Notes: generated from the sequence alone by a model not told the origin. 64,000 bases of DNA from CAXMQZ01 sp963719055 (GCA_963719055.1 CAVRAU010000013.1:25344-89343); one strand, 5' to 3'. Positions 9,216-18,520 are shown, numbered from the stretch's first letter. Numbers and translations are program-made.

Positions 9216-10548
9216 ATGGAACCGATTCTCTTGAAAGGGCTGAGGGTCACTGTCGCGTGCATGGCGGCCATCTCTATTGGATCCACGTTGCTCTCGGCCG
9301 ACAAGGCGCTGATCGCAACGGTGGCGGAGGGGCAGCCCACCGACTCTTCGTGGACCTGTTCTGCTGCAGGAGCCGCATTGTGGTGGAGCGGGACCGGAGC
9401 AGTCGGTGGCTGACGACTTCGTCGCCGCGTGCGATCCGGCTTTCGATTTCGCGGGCCGCACGCTGTACTTCTCGGGTCGTCGGACGGGTACCAAGGGGTT
9501 TCGTATCTGGGCTGTCGACTGGCCACGAACGAGATTTCGGCGGTGACTCCCGAGGGGCTCGAGGCTCGGCTCCCCTTCGCTCTGCCGAATGGCTCCATCG
9601 CCTTTGTCAGCGACGGCGATCTCTATCGCCAGGATGGGGAGTCGGCGCGGGTCGAACAACTCACGTTTACCCGGGGTCACCTGCAATCGGCCGAGCTGCT
9701 GCCGGACGGACGGATCTTGTATCTCGACCGCTCGACGCCGAGCGGGCGCCTTTTCACGATGCTTCCCGACGGCACCTGGTTCACACTCTGGCCGGGGCTG
9801 GGCGACGTTTCCGTGCGAGATTTCACGATCCTCGACAGAGGATCGTCTTCTGGTCCTCGGCGCGGCCGAAGATCTCTGGTTGGTGTCGATCGCTGATCCT
9901 TTTGCGACCCGAGAAACGGTCTCGGTCGATCTCGGGGGTGCAATCCAGGGCCTCTACCGAGGTGACGAGAGTGGAGCCTTTCTGGTGGCCGAGATGGGCG
10001 GCAAGTCGGAGGGCCTCTCGACCCGCGTCGCTGCCCTGCGATTCGAGCCCGAGCCACGGCTTTCGGACCTCGCGCTCTTCGATGACAAGACCGTGATCGC
10101 AGTCGAAGCCGCAAGCCCCGCCCTCAGATCCGACCTCTTGCCGAGCATCGTGAAACCTGAGATCGAGACCGGCTATCTCTTTGTCATCGATGTGGCCCGG
10201 ACCGACGACCCAGAGTTGGTGGGGTTGAACCGAGAAGAGATAGCCGAGCTGAGGATCTACCGATTGGAAGAGGGCGGCTCGAAGACGGCTTTGTTTGCTG
10301 TCGAACCGGCCAGTGATGGCTCTGTGTATGTCGAGGCACCGGCCGATACTCCCTTGACGCTGGAGATGGTCGATCGACAAGGGGCTGTGCTCGCCAGCAC
10401 CCGGACCCCGATCTGGATTCGACCCAATGAACGTCGAGGATGTATCGGTTGTCACGTGAGTCCCGCCTATGCGCCTCCCAACATCCGGCCCGAGGCTCTC
10501 GTCCAGGAGCCGCACCGTCTGGAGTCGGACGGGGAGGTGTCGCCATGA
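9216..10548 (+). CDS. Secreted propeller protein with C-terminal CxxCH haem motif (frameshifted)
   Basis: About 443 residues. The N-terminus (VTVACMAAISIGSTLLSA) reads as a signal peptide. The middle has TolB/PD40-like repeat strands such as GSIAFVSDGDLYRQ and LLPDGRILYLDR, suggesting a beta-propeller. The C-terminal ~150 residues form a separate domain ending RPNERRGCIGCHVSPAYAP, where CIGCH is a covalent haem c site. The overall plan resembles the hydrazine-synthase-alpha-like (HzsA middle-domain) proteins found widely outside anammox bacteria; the catalytic role is unknown. Frame changes near 9410 and 9840 are single-base shifts. The stop overlaps the next start as ATGA. It could act as a periplasmic electron carrier or oxidase subunit for the operon. 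Confidence 0.7.
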
Positions 10549-12191
10549 GAGCACTCATGCCGAGAGCGCAGACCCTGGCGCTGGTGATCCTGTCAGGAGT
10601 TGCCATCCCGATGATGGCGGCGAATACCGATCAGTTCATCGACGTTCTCGATGGCTCGGGTGTGGATTTTGTCCACAGCTTTGGCGATTCCGAGATGAGC
10701 AACCTTGTCGAGTCGAGCGGTTTTGGAATCTGCATCTTCGATTTTGATGGCGACGAGCTGCTGGATCTCTACTTTGTCAACGGCGCGACGCTGCAAGGGG
10801 TAAGCGATGCTGAGGCCCTCGGTCAGGCCGCCGAGCTCCACAACCGTTTGTATCGCAACCTGGGGCAGTGGAGGTTCGAGGACGTGACCGACTCTGCCGG
10901 GGTTGGAGATCCGAGCTTCGGCATGGGTTGTGTGGCCGGTGATCTGGACAATGACGGCGACAAAGATCTGATGGTCACCAACTTCGGGCCGGATCGCTGG
11001 TATCGAAACGAAGGGCGGCAGGACAGTGGGGCGGTGACATTCAGTGAGCAGACCCCAGTCGCTGTGGCGGCGGATTCGACCTGGAGCCTAGGGGTCACCC
11101 TGGCCGATTTCGACCGGGATGGTCTGCTCGATGTCTATACCGGCAAGTACGTGCAGTACGACCCCGACTACAAGGCCTTCTACGTCGCGAATCGATTCCC
11201 CGGCCCCCTTGCCTATCCCGGTGAGCAGGACCGTTTGTATCGCAACGAGGGCGATTGGCAATTCGCGGAGGTCACCGAGTCGGCCGGCATGTCCAACCCG
11301 GAAGGCCGCGCCATGGGTGTCGGGGCTTTCGACTACGACAGCGACGGGTGGATCGACCTCGTCGTGGCCAACGATGCGATGGCCAACTACTTCTATCGCA
11401 ACCAGGGAGACGGGCGGTTCGAGGAATTGGCTCTGGTCTCGGGTCTGGCTTTTGGCGAAAACGGCGATGCCACCGCGGCCATGGGTATCGACTTCGCGGA
11501 TTTCGACCGCGACGGACGGCTCGATCTGATCGTGCCGGATATGACCTACTTCGCGTTGTACCAGGCACAGACCGATGGCTTGTTCAGAGATGTGTCCCGC
11601 ATCAAGGGGTTGGCCTCTGTCGCCGCTCAGTACGTCGGCTGGAGCGGTCATTTTCTGGACTTCGACAATGACGGTTTCGTCGATCTCTTCATCACCACGG
11701 GCGATCTGCATGATTGGGAGCCGATGGGAGATCTGATTCTCAAGGGAGCCGCGGACGGCCGGTTCGAGGATGTCGCCAGGGAGGCGGGTGCGTACTTCTT
11801 GGGCGAGACCATGGGCCGCGGTGCGGCGGTCGGCGATCTCGACAATGACGGCGATCTGGATGTCGTGTTGAACAGACTGGGCGATCGCCCGGTGCTGCTA
11901 CGGAACCAATCGGCCGCTGAGCACCATTGGATCAGCTTGCAGCTTGTCGGGCAGTCGAGCAACCGGGATGCCGTCGGGGCCCGGGTAGCTCTCACCAGCG
12001 GCCAGGGAAACCAGGTCGCGATCGTCAAGGCCAGCTCGGGGTACCTGGGGTCGAGCGACCCCCGGGTCCACTTTGGCCTCGGCACCGATGCGCGCATCGA
12101 CCGGGTTGAAATCCAATGGCCGAACGGCAGCGAGCAGATCCTCGAGGATTTGCAGGTCGACGAGTTCCGAGTCGTGGAGGAGCCGCGATGA
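10545..12191 (+). CDS. Secreted FG-GAP/VCBS repeat protein with ASPIC/UnbV domain
   Basis: 548 residues, intact. A signal peptide (LALVILSGVAIPMMAA) precedes repeated calcium-binding FG-GAP/VCBS motifs: FDFDGDELLDLYF, GDLDNDGDKDLMV, ADFDRDGLLDVYT, FDYDSDGWIDLVV, ADFDRDGRLDLIV, LDFDNDGFVDLFI and GDLDNDGDLDVVL. Together these predict a seven-bladed integrin-alpha-like propeller. The C-terminal ~90 residues (VGARVALTSGQG, HFGLGTDARIDRVEIQWPNG) are the ASPIC/UnbV domain. The protein should be periplasmic or surface-bound; no enzymatic function is established for the family. Its ATG lies in the TGA stop of the preceding gene (ATGA), and its own stop overlaps the next ATG the same way. Confidence 0.92.
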   Translation: MRALMPRAQTLALVILSGVAIPMMAANTDQFIDVLDGSGVDFVHSFGDSEMSNLVESSGFGICIFDFDGDELLDLYFVNGATLQGVSDAEALGQAAELHNRLYRNLGQWRFEDVTDSAGVGDPSFGMGCVAGDLDNDGDKDLMVTNFGPDRWYRNEGRQDSGAVTFSEQTPVAVAADSTWSLGVTLADFDRDGLLDVYTGKYVQYDPDYKAFYVANRFPGPLAYPGEQDRLYRNEGDWQFAEVTESAGMSNPEGRAMGVGAFDYDSDGWIDLVVANDAMANYFYRNQGDGRFEELALVSGLAFGENGDATAAMGIDFADFDRDGRLDLIVPDMTYFALYQAQTDGLFRDVSRIKGLASVAAQYVGWSGHFLDFDNDGFVDLFITTGDLHDWEPMGDLILKGAADGRFEDVAREAGAYFLGETMGRGAAVGDLDNDGDLDVVLNRLGDRPVLLRNQSAAEHHWISLQLVGQSSNRDAVGARVALTSGQGNQVAIVKASSGYLGSSDPRVHFGLGTDARIDRVEIQWPNGSEQILEDLQVDEFRVVEEPR

Positions 12192-14053
12192 GACGCATCG
12201 CGTGGGCCGCGTTCGTGCTGCTCCCATGGGTCCCCCAGACGACCTGGAGCTCTTCCGAACCGGTCTACAAGAGCCCGTTCGATCTGACGGTGAGCCCGGA
12301 TGGCTCCATGCTCCTGGTGGCCTGCTCCGGATCCGACTCGGTAGTGGTGATGGATGCTCTCGAGGGGACCCTTCTCAGCGAGATTCCGGTAGGCGATTTC
12401 CCCACCTCGGTGCGCATCGATCCCGAGCGTGGGCTGGCGACGACAACGAACCGCGAGAGCGACTCGCTGTCGCTGATCGATCTCGAAGATCGGCAAGTGG
12501 TCGGCACGATCGATGTGGGCTGGGCCCCGATGGATCACGTGATCAATCGCCAGACGGGGCATGTCCTGGTGGCCAATAGCCGTTCGCGGGACATCTCTGT
12601 GGTGGATCTGGTGGCCGGCAGGGAGATCAAGCGACTGCGAGGCGGGGAAGGGCCGCGAGGCCTGGTTGTCAGTCCCGATGGGCAGTACATCTATCTGGCG
12701 AACCTGTTGCCGACCCCGCATCCACCCGAACAGCCACCGGTGCCCGAGGTGACGGTGATCGACGCCAAGCGAGAGGTGGTGATCGAGCGCCTCGGTCTCG
12801 AAGGGGCCAACCTGGTGTTCGGATTGGATGTGGCGCCCGATGGCACCGTGTTGTTGGCATTGAGTCGACCGAAGAACCTCCTTCCTCTGGTCCAGGTGGC
12901 TGGAGGCTGGACGATGACCAGCGGGCTGGGTGTCGTGCGCTGGCCGCGGAGTGAAGATCACCCAGAGGCGGTGGCTGCTCAAGTGATGCTCGACAGCGTG
13001 AACCGGCACTATGCCGAGCCGACGGATGTTGCGGTGGACCGTCTGGGCCAGCGAGCGGCGGTCACAGCAGCCGCGGCTGATGAGTTGGTGATCGTCGACC
13101 TCGACCGCATGGCAGCGGTCCTGGAGGGCGAGACCCAGAAATCTCTGGCCTTGCTGGGGGATCGTTTGGATCTGTCGCATCAGTTCCTTCTGGGGGTGGC
13201 ACCGACTGGAGCGCGGCCGGTGGCGGTGGAGATGTCACCAGATGGTGCCAGGGCCTACACCGCCAACCGACTCGACGATTCAGTCAGCGTCATCGACATG
13301 AAATCCGGCAACACCTTGGAGACCTTCGAGCTCGGGGGACCCGGCTTGATTTCTCAGCTACGCCGGGGTGAGAGGCTGTTCTTCAACGCCGACCCGTCGT
13401 TCAATTCCCAGATCTCGTGCGGATCGTGCCACCCGGACGCCAATCAGGACGGCCTGATCTATGACATCTCACCGGATGGCCTGGGCAGGAACTACGTCGA
13501 TACCCGCACGATGCTGGGAGTGGGGGGTACTGGACCCTTCAAGTGGTCGGGACTCAATCCCTCGCTGCATCGGCAGTGCGGGCCGCGAGCCGGGATGTTC
13601 ATCAACCGGTCGGCTGGCTTCACGGCCGAGGAGCTCGATGACGTGGTGGCCTACATGTGGTCGCTCGGGGTACCCCGCAACCGTTACCTCGATCGAAGCG
13701 GCGAGCTGAATGAATTGCAGGCTTGGGGAAAGGAGATCTTCGAGCGCACGATCGACAACGACGGAGTCGAGATACCCCTCGAAATGCGATGCGACTTCTG
13801 CCACTCGGGGCCTCGTTTTACGAATCTCGAGTTGACCGACGTCGGCACGCGCAGCGAGTTGGACAAGACGGGGTTGCTGGACACCCCGAGTCTCAATCAT
13901 CTGACGGAGACGGCCCCTTATCTGCACGACGGCAGGGCCATGAGCCTGGAAGAGCTGTGGACGGTCTTCAGTCCGGAGGACACCCATGGCCGCGCTCTGG
14001 ATCTGTCGAAAGACGAACTCAATGCATTGGTCGAGTATTTGAAGTGTCTATGA
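12188..14053 (+). CDS. YVTN beta-propeller / di-haem cytochrome c peroxidase-like fusion
   Basis: 621 residues, intact. After a signal peptide (IAWAAFVLLPWVPQTTWS) come YVTN/YncE-type propeller repeats: SPDGSMLLVACSGSDSV, GHVLVANSRSRDISVVD and DGARAYTANRLDDSVSV (residues ~25-390). The C-terminal part is a cytochrome c peroxidase/MauG-like module with two haem c sites, CGSCH and CDFCH, and the motif TPSLNHLTETAPYLHDG typical of di-haem peroxidases. It should be periplasmic and either reduce peroxide or, as MauG does, carry out long-range oxidation of a partner. The propeller may dock that partner. Start and stop both sit in ATGA overlaps with the neighbouring genes. Confidence 0.9.
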   Translation: MRRIAWAAFVLLPWVPQTTWSSSEPVYKSPFDLTVSPDGSMLLVACSGSDSVVVMDALEGTLLSEIPVGDFPTSVRIDPERGLATTTNRESDSLSLIDLEDRQVVGTIDVGWAPMDHVINRQTGHVLVANSRSRDISVVDLVAGREIKRLRGGEGPRGLVVSPDGQYIYLANLLPTPHPPEQPPVPEVTVIDAKREVVIERLGLEGANLVFGLDVAPDGTVLLALSRPKNLLPLVQVAGGWTMTSGLGVVRWPRSEDHPEAVAAQVMLDSVNRHYAEPTDVAVDRLGQRAAVTAAAADELVIVDLDRMAAVLEGETQKSLALLGDRLDLSHQFLLGVAPTGARPVAVEMSPDGARAYTANRLDDSVSVIDMKSGNTLETFELGGPGLISQLRRGERLFFNADPSFNSQISCGSCHPDANQDGLIYDISPDGLGRNYVDTRTMLGVGGTGPFKWSGLNPSLHRQCGPRAGMFINRSAGFTAEELDDVVAYMWSLGVPRNRYLDRSGELNELQAWGKEIFERTIDNDGVEIPLEMRCDFCHSGPRFTNLELTDVGTRSELDKTGLLDTPSLNHLTETAPYLHDGRAMSLEELWTVFSPEDTHGRALDLSKDELNALVEYLKCL

Positions 14054-15210
14054 GGATTGGCATCGTGATGGCAAAGATCTGGCGACGATCCGGCATGATT
14101 CTGGCGCTCGTCCTGGTTGTCGGAGGGTCAGCGGCAGTGGCCGACGAGGCCCTGGAGACCTCGGTTATACCGAGATTCGAGACCTGGACGACCTTCACTG
14201 TGGAAGACGGCCTGCCCAGCGACAAGGTGTTTGCCTTGGCGATCGAACCGGACCGCCTTTGGGTCGGCACGGAGGACGGTCTGGCTCTGTTCGAGGAAGG
14301 ACAGTGGACGCAGTTCGGCACCGAAGATGGACTGGTCTACCCGGTGGTCACCGATCTGGCGGTCGAGCCCGAGACCGGTGACCTGTGGATTGGCACCTTT
14401 GGGGGCTTGAGCCGGCTCTCCGGCGGCCGCTTCGACAACTTCACCCAACTCGACAGCGGCCTGGTCAACGATGTGGTCTATGCCGTTGCGGCGCAGGGAC
14501 ATCGCGTTTGGGCGGCGACGGCAGCGGGTACAAGCGCCTACGACTCCTGGAAGGACGAGTGGGAGATCTTTACCAATCGCAACGCCCCAATGCACGAGAT
14601 CTGGTGCTATGGCCTATCGGTGGCGGAGGGCAAGGTCTCGTTGGCGGTGTGGGGGGGCGGCGTCTTGCAGTTCGACATCGAGACGGAGCGCTGGCGTGAG
14701 CATCGGGACCCCGATCACGAGATGGAGATCGATCTGCTGCCGGATGATGGCCTGGTCAGCGATGTCGTGGCCTCGGTTGCCCACGGGGACGGGATCCTTT
14801 GGGCCGGTACCTATTTCGGTGCCAATCGTTACGACGGCCGACGCTGGCGGAGCTATTCAAAAGAGGATTCGGGTCTGGCCAGCAACTTCATCAACAGAGT
14901 GGTCGCCGAAGGCACGACCGCGTGGTTTGGGACCGACGAGGGCTTGAGCCACTTCGATGGCGAGATCTGGACGACCTACAGCACTGCGGATGAAGAACCA
15001 GGGAAAGGTCTCATCACCGTTCGACAGGGTGAGTCCGAACGAATCACCACCACCGAAACAGCAATCGCTCACAATTTCGTGCTCGCGGTCGCCCGTCGAG
15101 ATCAGGAGATCTGGGTGGGGACGGAGAAGGGCCTGAGCCTTGGCCTGCCCCAACCGCGATCTGCCGATCAGGGGCCCGAGCACGACCACCAAGGAGGCAA
15201 TCGAAAATGA
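14050..15210 (+). CDS. Secreted Reg_prop (two-component-regulator-type) beta-propeller protein
   Basis: 386 residues. A signal peptide (ILALVLVVGGSAAVA) is followed by repeats of the Reg_prop type: FTVEDGLPSDKVFALAIE, LWVGTEDGLALFEEG, LWIGTFGGLSRLSGG, LWAGTYFGANRYDG and WFGTDEGLSHFDG. These are the sensor-propeller blades of hybrid two-component systems. No transmembrane segment, histidine kinase or other output domain follows, so this is a free-standing secreted propeller. The C-terminal tail is polar and His-rich. It is translationally coupled at both ends by ATGA overlaps. A role in protein docking or ligand sensing is inferred only. Confidence 0.85.
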   Translation: MRIGIVMAKIWRRSGMILALVLVVGGSAAVADEALETSVIPRFETWTTFTVEDGLPSDKVFALAIEPDRLWVGTEDGLALFEEGQWTQFGTEDGLVYPVVTDLAVEPETGDLWIGTFGGLSRLSGGRFDNFTQLDSGLVNDVVYAVAAQGHRVWAATAAGTSAYDSWKDEWEIFTNRNAPMHEIWCYGLSVAEGKVSLAVWGGGVLQFDIETERWREHRDPDHEMEIDLLPDDGLVSDVVASVAHGDGILWAGTYFGANRYDGRRWRSYSKEDSGLASNFINRVVAEGTTAWFGTDEGLSHFDGEIWTTYSTADEEPGKGLITVRQGESERITTTETAIAHNFVLAVARRDQEIWVGTEKGLSLGLPQPRSADQGPEHDHQGGNRK

Positions 15211-15695
15211 CCGTCAAAGAAACACCAGGCCAGGACACTCTGACCCGGTTTGCCAAGACACAGGTGAAGGAAGAGAGGGCTCTGAACGAGGCCTACGATT
15301 ACGAAACCCCCGTTCCTTTCACGCGCGGCATGCGAGTCGAGCTACCGGGCTATTCGCTGATCCTCATCAGTGGCACCGCCAGCGTGGATGAAGAGGGCAG
15401 ATCCATTCACGTGGGGGATATCAAAGCGCAGTCCTGGCGTACCTTCGAGAACATTGAAGCGCTTCTCGCCAGCGAAGGGGCCGATTGGCACGATGTCGTG
15501 CGGACGACCTGCTATCTGCGCGACATGTCACGCGACTACGAGCCGTTCAACGAGATCCGCCACGGCTTCTATCTGGATCGGGAGCTCGAGCCGTTTCCTG
15601 CCAGTACGGGAATACAGGTCACCCTCTGCCGTGAAGATCTGTTGGTGGAGATCGAGGCCATGGCGATCGTGCCCTCGGATCGGAGAAAGAAGTGA
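15207..15695 (+). CDS. RidA/YjgF/UK114 family protein
   Basis: 162 residues, intact and without a signal peptide, so cytoplasmic, unlike the genes on either side. It shows the RidA fold signature: LILISGTASVDEEG, DIKAQSWRTFENIEALL, DVVRTTCYLRDM and the C-terminal LLVEIEAMAIVP with the conserved Glu. RidA proteins hydrolyse reactive enamines/imines; relatives act as 2-aminomuconate deaminases or in aromatic and secondary metabolism. The N-terminus is about 30 residues longer than E. coli RidA. The start ATG overlaps the previous stop (ATGA), and the stop overlaps the next gene's GTG. Its placement beside a DAHP synthase paralogue may reflect an aromatic or imine intermediate. Confidence 0.9.
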   Translation: MTVKETPGQDTLTRFAKTQVKEERALNEAYDYETPVPFTRGMRVELPGYSLILISGTASVDEEGRSIHVGDIKAQSWRTFENIEALLASEGADWHDVVRTTCYLRDMSRDYEPFNEIRHGFYLDRELEPFPASTGIQVTLCREDLLVEIEAMAIVPSDRRKK

Positions 15696-17452
15696 GGTCG
15701 ATGGCTGCCGCCAGAGGGATCGTGGCAGCCCTGGTCGGGCTCATTTCGGTGAGCCTCTGGGCCGGGGAGGCAAAGGACGAAACCGAGGTGCCGTATGCCA
15801 ACACCCCGGAGATCTTTGCTCCCTACAGCGACTTCGGACAGGTGCACCGGAACCTTTTTCCGGAGCCCCTGCCCTTTCTTGGGACCGGGGCCGACGAGCC
15901 CGAGCCCGAAGGGATGAACGAGGTCCGAATCGGTCTCCTTGTGCCCGCTGAAGGGACTCCTGACTGGCTCGAAGGTCGTGGAATGCAGATGGGTATCGAG
16001 CTGGCTGTAGAGGAGGTCAACGCTGCTGGCGGCGTGAAGGGCCGACCGATCCGACTCCTGGAGCACGAAGACCTGCCTGTGTGGGGGGCGTCGAGCAACA
16101 CCATCGTGCAGATGGCCTACGAGGAGAAGGTCTGGGCGATCGTCGGTTCGGTGGGCGGGGATTCGAGCCACATCGCCATTCGAGTCGCATTGAAGGCCAA
16201 GGTGCCCGTGATGAACACGGCCACTTCGGATCCCACCTTTACAGAGACCGGGATCCCCTGGGCCTTCCGCTGCGTGGCCGACGACCGGCAGCAAAGCTAT
16301 GCCCTGGCCAGACTCATGTTCGTCGAGGAGAACCTCGAGCGCGTCGTGATCTTCCGGTCCAACGACCGCTATGGACGCTTTGGAGTCGGTGAGCTGCGGG
16401 ATGCGGCCCGGCGGGTAGGCAAGCCCATTGTGGCGGAGGTCCAGTGGCGTACTGAGCGCGAGGACTTTACACCCCTGGTCGAAAGAGTGCTGCGAGCCAA
16501 GCCCGATGGAATCGTCCTCTGGGGCGGTCCGGTGGGTGCCGCCAAGGCGCTGCGTCTCTTGCGGGAATCGGGCAGCCAGGTGCCGGTCTTCGGTCCGGCC
16601 CGACTGGGTTTCGACCGCTTTCTCGAGGAGGCGGGAGAGGCCGCCGAAGGTGTGGTCGTGGCGACGACACTCGACCCGAGCTCGACGCAACCCCGATGGC
16701 GGGAGTTTCAGCAGCGGTTTCTGGCGAGGTTCGGAGAGCTGCCGGACGCGCCGGCGGCCCACGGCTATGACGGGATGAGAATGCTGATCGAGGCGATCGG
16801 CAGGGCCGGACTCAATCGGGTGCGAATTCGCAACGAGCTGGCAGCGGTCCGCAAGTACGAGGGAGTCTCTGGGCCGATTCTCTTCGACAACACCTTCAAT
16901 GACGTCGGCGCTGTCTATCTGGGCAGAGTCGAGAACGGCGAGTTCGTGTTCCGAAAGTCGGCCCCCATAGAGGTCGATGAGACCACCCGAGTCATAGGAC
17001 TTCTTCGACCGCTGGAAGGCGAAGGAGTAGCCTTGGGTGCTGCAGTGGAAGAGGGGGTTCGTCAGGCTTTGGCCGAGAGCCGGCGCCCCATGGTTCTGGA
17101 GGTGGAGGGGACTCGCGGGGCCTGGTCGACGGTGGGTGAGGCCGCCCGCGATCTAATTGCTGACCGGCATGCCGTCGGCTTGATCACGGCGCTGGATCCA
17201 GCGGGTGCCCATGTGGCGGCACAGGTCGCGACCAAGCTCCGTCGGCCCATTGCCGTGGCCGGCAAGAGTCCGGCACTGCTGGCCCACACCGGTGTGCCCT
17301 GGATTCTGACCCCTGAGTTAGAGGATGAGAACGTGGAAGAGGTCCGTGTCACCGGGCTCGATTCTCCTTTCACCGCCGAGCGCAGTCTGGCGGTGAGATC
17401 TGGATACCTGGCTACATGGCGTTTGCTCGAGCAGCTGGACCCTAGGGAGTGA
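15692..17452 (+). CDS. Periplasmic amino-acid-type substrate-binding protein (LivJ-like), long form
   Basis: 586 residues. Signal peptide IVAALVGLISVSLWAG, then a Peripla_BP_6 (Leu/Ile/Val-binding) domain at about 75-425: IGLLVPAEGTPDWLEGRG, NAAGGVKGRPI, IVGSVGGDSSHI, ERVVIFRSNDRYGRFG and AHGYDGMRMLIEAI. A further segment (about 430-575) restarts with VIGLLRPLEGEGVALGAAVE and looks like the first lobe of a second, incomplete copy. No permease or ATPase lies nearby, so it may be a sensor or carrier rather than part of an importer. GTG at 15692 is preferred because GGAGA precedes it and the GTGA overlap matches the pattern of its neighbours; ATG at 15701 is the alternative. Confidence 0.85.
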   Translation: MRSMAAARGIVAALVGLISVSLWAGEAKDETEVPYANTPEIFAPYSDFGQVHRNLFPEPLPFLGTGADEPEPEGMNEVRIGLLVPAEGTPDWLEGRGMQMGIELAVEEVNAAGGVKGRPIRLLEHEDLPVWGASSNTIVQMAYEEKVWAIVGSVGGDSSHIAIRVALKAKVPVMNTATSDPTFTETGIPWAFRCVADDRQQSYALARLMFVEENLERVVIFRSNDRYGRFGVGELRDAARRVGKPIVAEVQWRTEREDFTPLVERVLRAKPDGIVLWGGPVGAAKALRLLRESGSQVPVFGPARLGFDRFLEEAGEAAEGVVVATTLDPSSTQPRWREFQQRFLARFGELPDAPAAHGYDGMRMLIEAIGRAGLNRVRIRNELAAVRKYEGVSGPILFDNTFNDVGAVYLGRVENGEFVFRKSAPIEVDETTRVIGLLRPLEGEGVALGAAVEEGVRQALAESRRPMVLEVEGTRGAWSTVGEAARDLIADRHAVGLITALDPAGAHVAAQVATKLRRPIAVAGKSPALLAHTGVPWILTPELEDENVEEVRVTGLDSPFTAERSLAVRSGYLATWRLLEQLDPRE

Positions 17453-17461
17453 GGTAAGACA

Positions 17462-18520
17462 ATGTTGATGATACTGAAATCGGATTCGACCCGTCAGGAC
17501 CATGAGCGGATTATAGAACGGGTGCAGCGAGCCGGTGGCAGCGCCGAGCTGCATACGCCGAAGGAATCGGTCATCGTCATCAATGGGTGTGCGCCCAGTC
17601 TGGTCGATGAGATCGGTTCCCTTCCCGGAGTCGCCTCGGTGCGGAGGAACGCCGACGGTCAATGGCTCACCTCGCGCGAGAAACAGCCGGAGGACACGGT
17701 AGTGGAGATTCGTGGGTGCCGTATCGGAGGCGCCTCTCCACCTGTGCTCATGGCGGGTCCCTGTGCGGTGGAATCCAGGGATCAGCTCTTCCAGATCGCG
17801 AAGCACGTGAAAGAAGCCGGCGCCAACTTCTTGCGCGGGGGTGCCTTCAAGCCAAGAACCAGTCCGTACTCGTTTCAGGGTCTTGGAGAGGCCGGGTTGG
17901 AGCTTCTGTGCGAGGTCAGAGAGCGGTTCGACCTGAGGATCGTGACCGAGCTCAGAGACGTCAGCGCGATCGATCTCTTTCTGAAGCACCAGATCGACAT
18001 GGTCCAGATCGGTGCCCGCAACATGCAGAACTACGAGATGCTGAGATTGGTGGGAAAGTCCGGTTTGCCAGTACTGCTCAAGAGAAACCCTGCCTGCGGT
18101 GTCACCGAGTGGTTGCAGGCGGCAGAGTACATTCTGCTGGAAGGAAACTCTCAGGTCGTGCTCTGCGAGCGCGGGGTGACAGCAGCCCGTGGCTCACAGA
18201 CTCGTTATCTCCTGGATCTGGCTGCTGTGCCGATCGTCAAGGAGAGATCGCATCTACCGGTTATCGTCGATCCGTCCCACGCCAGCGGCGACCGCCGGTG
18301 GGTGCCTGCACTGGCACAAGCCGCCATCGCCGCGGGAGCTTCGGGGCTCCTGATCGAGGTCCATCATGCGGCGGAGCAGGCTCTTTGCGATGGTCCCCAG
18401 AGCATCAGTCCTACGACCCTGAAGGAGCTGGTGGCGAAGCTCGAGTTGCATGCCTACTCGGTCAAGAGGACGTCGGCCTGGGCGCCGGGAAACCTGCGCT
18501 TGATCGAGTCCCGTTCCTGA
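17462..18520 (+). CDS. aroF: 3-deoxy-7-phosphoheptulonate (DAHP) synthase, type I beta
   Basis: 352 residues. Condenses phosphoenolpyruvate and erythrose 4-phosphate in the first step of the shikimate pathway. The N-terminal ~70 residues are the ferredoxin-like regulatory domain of the Thermotoga-type enzyme. The TIM barrel has MAGPCAVES, RGGAFKPRTSPYSFQG, the metal ligands in VDPSH, IEVHHAAEQALCDGPQS, and LCERG. Two normally conserved spots differ: the KRGM-type strand reads KRNPACG, and the ERG loop is one residue longer (TAARGSQTR). This may be an operon-specific paralogue with shifted substrate or regulation. It is separated by 9 bp from the binding-protein gene and is the last gene of the coupled operon; a hairpin follows its stop. 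Confidence 0.88.
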   Translation: MLMILKSDSTRQDHERIIERVQRAGGSAELHTPKESVIVINGCAPSLVDEIGSLPGVASVRRNADGQWLTSREKQPEDTVVEIRGCRIGGASPPVLMAGPCAVESRDQLFQIAKHVKEAGANFLRGGAFKPRTSPYSFQGLGEAGLELLCEVRERFDLRIVTELRDVSAIDLFLKHQIDMVQIGARNMQNYEMLRLVGKSGLPVLLKRNPACGVTEWLQAAEYILLEGNSQVVLCERGVTAARGSQTRYLLDLAAVPIVKERSHLPVIVDPSHASGDRRWVPALAQAAIAAGASGLLIEVHHAAEQALCDGPQSISPTTLKELVAKLELHAYSVKRTSAWAPGNLRLIESRS

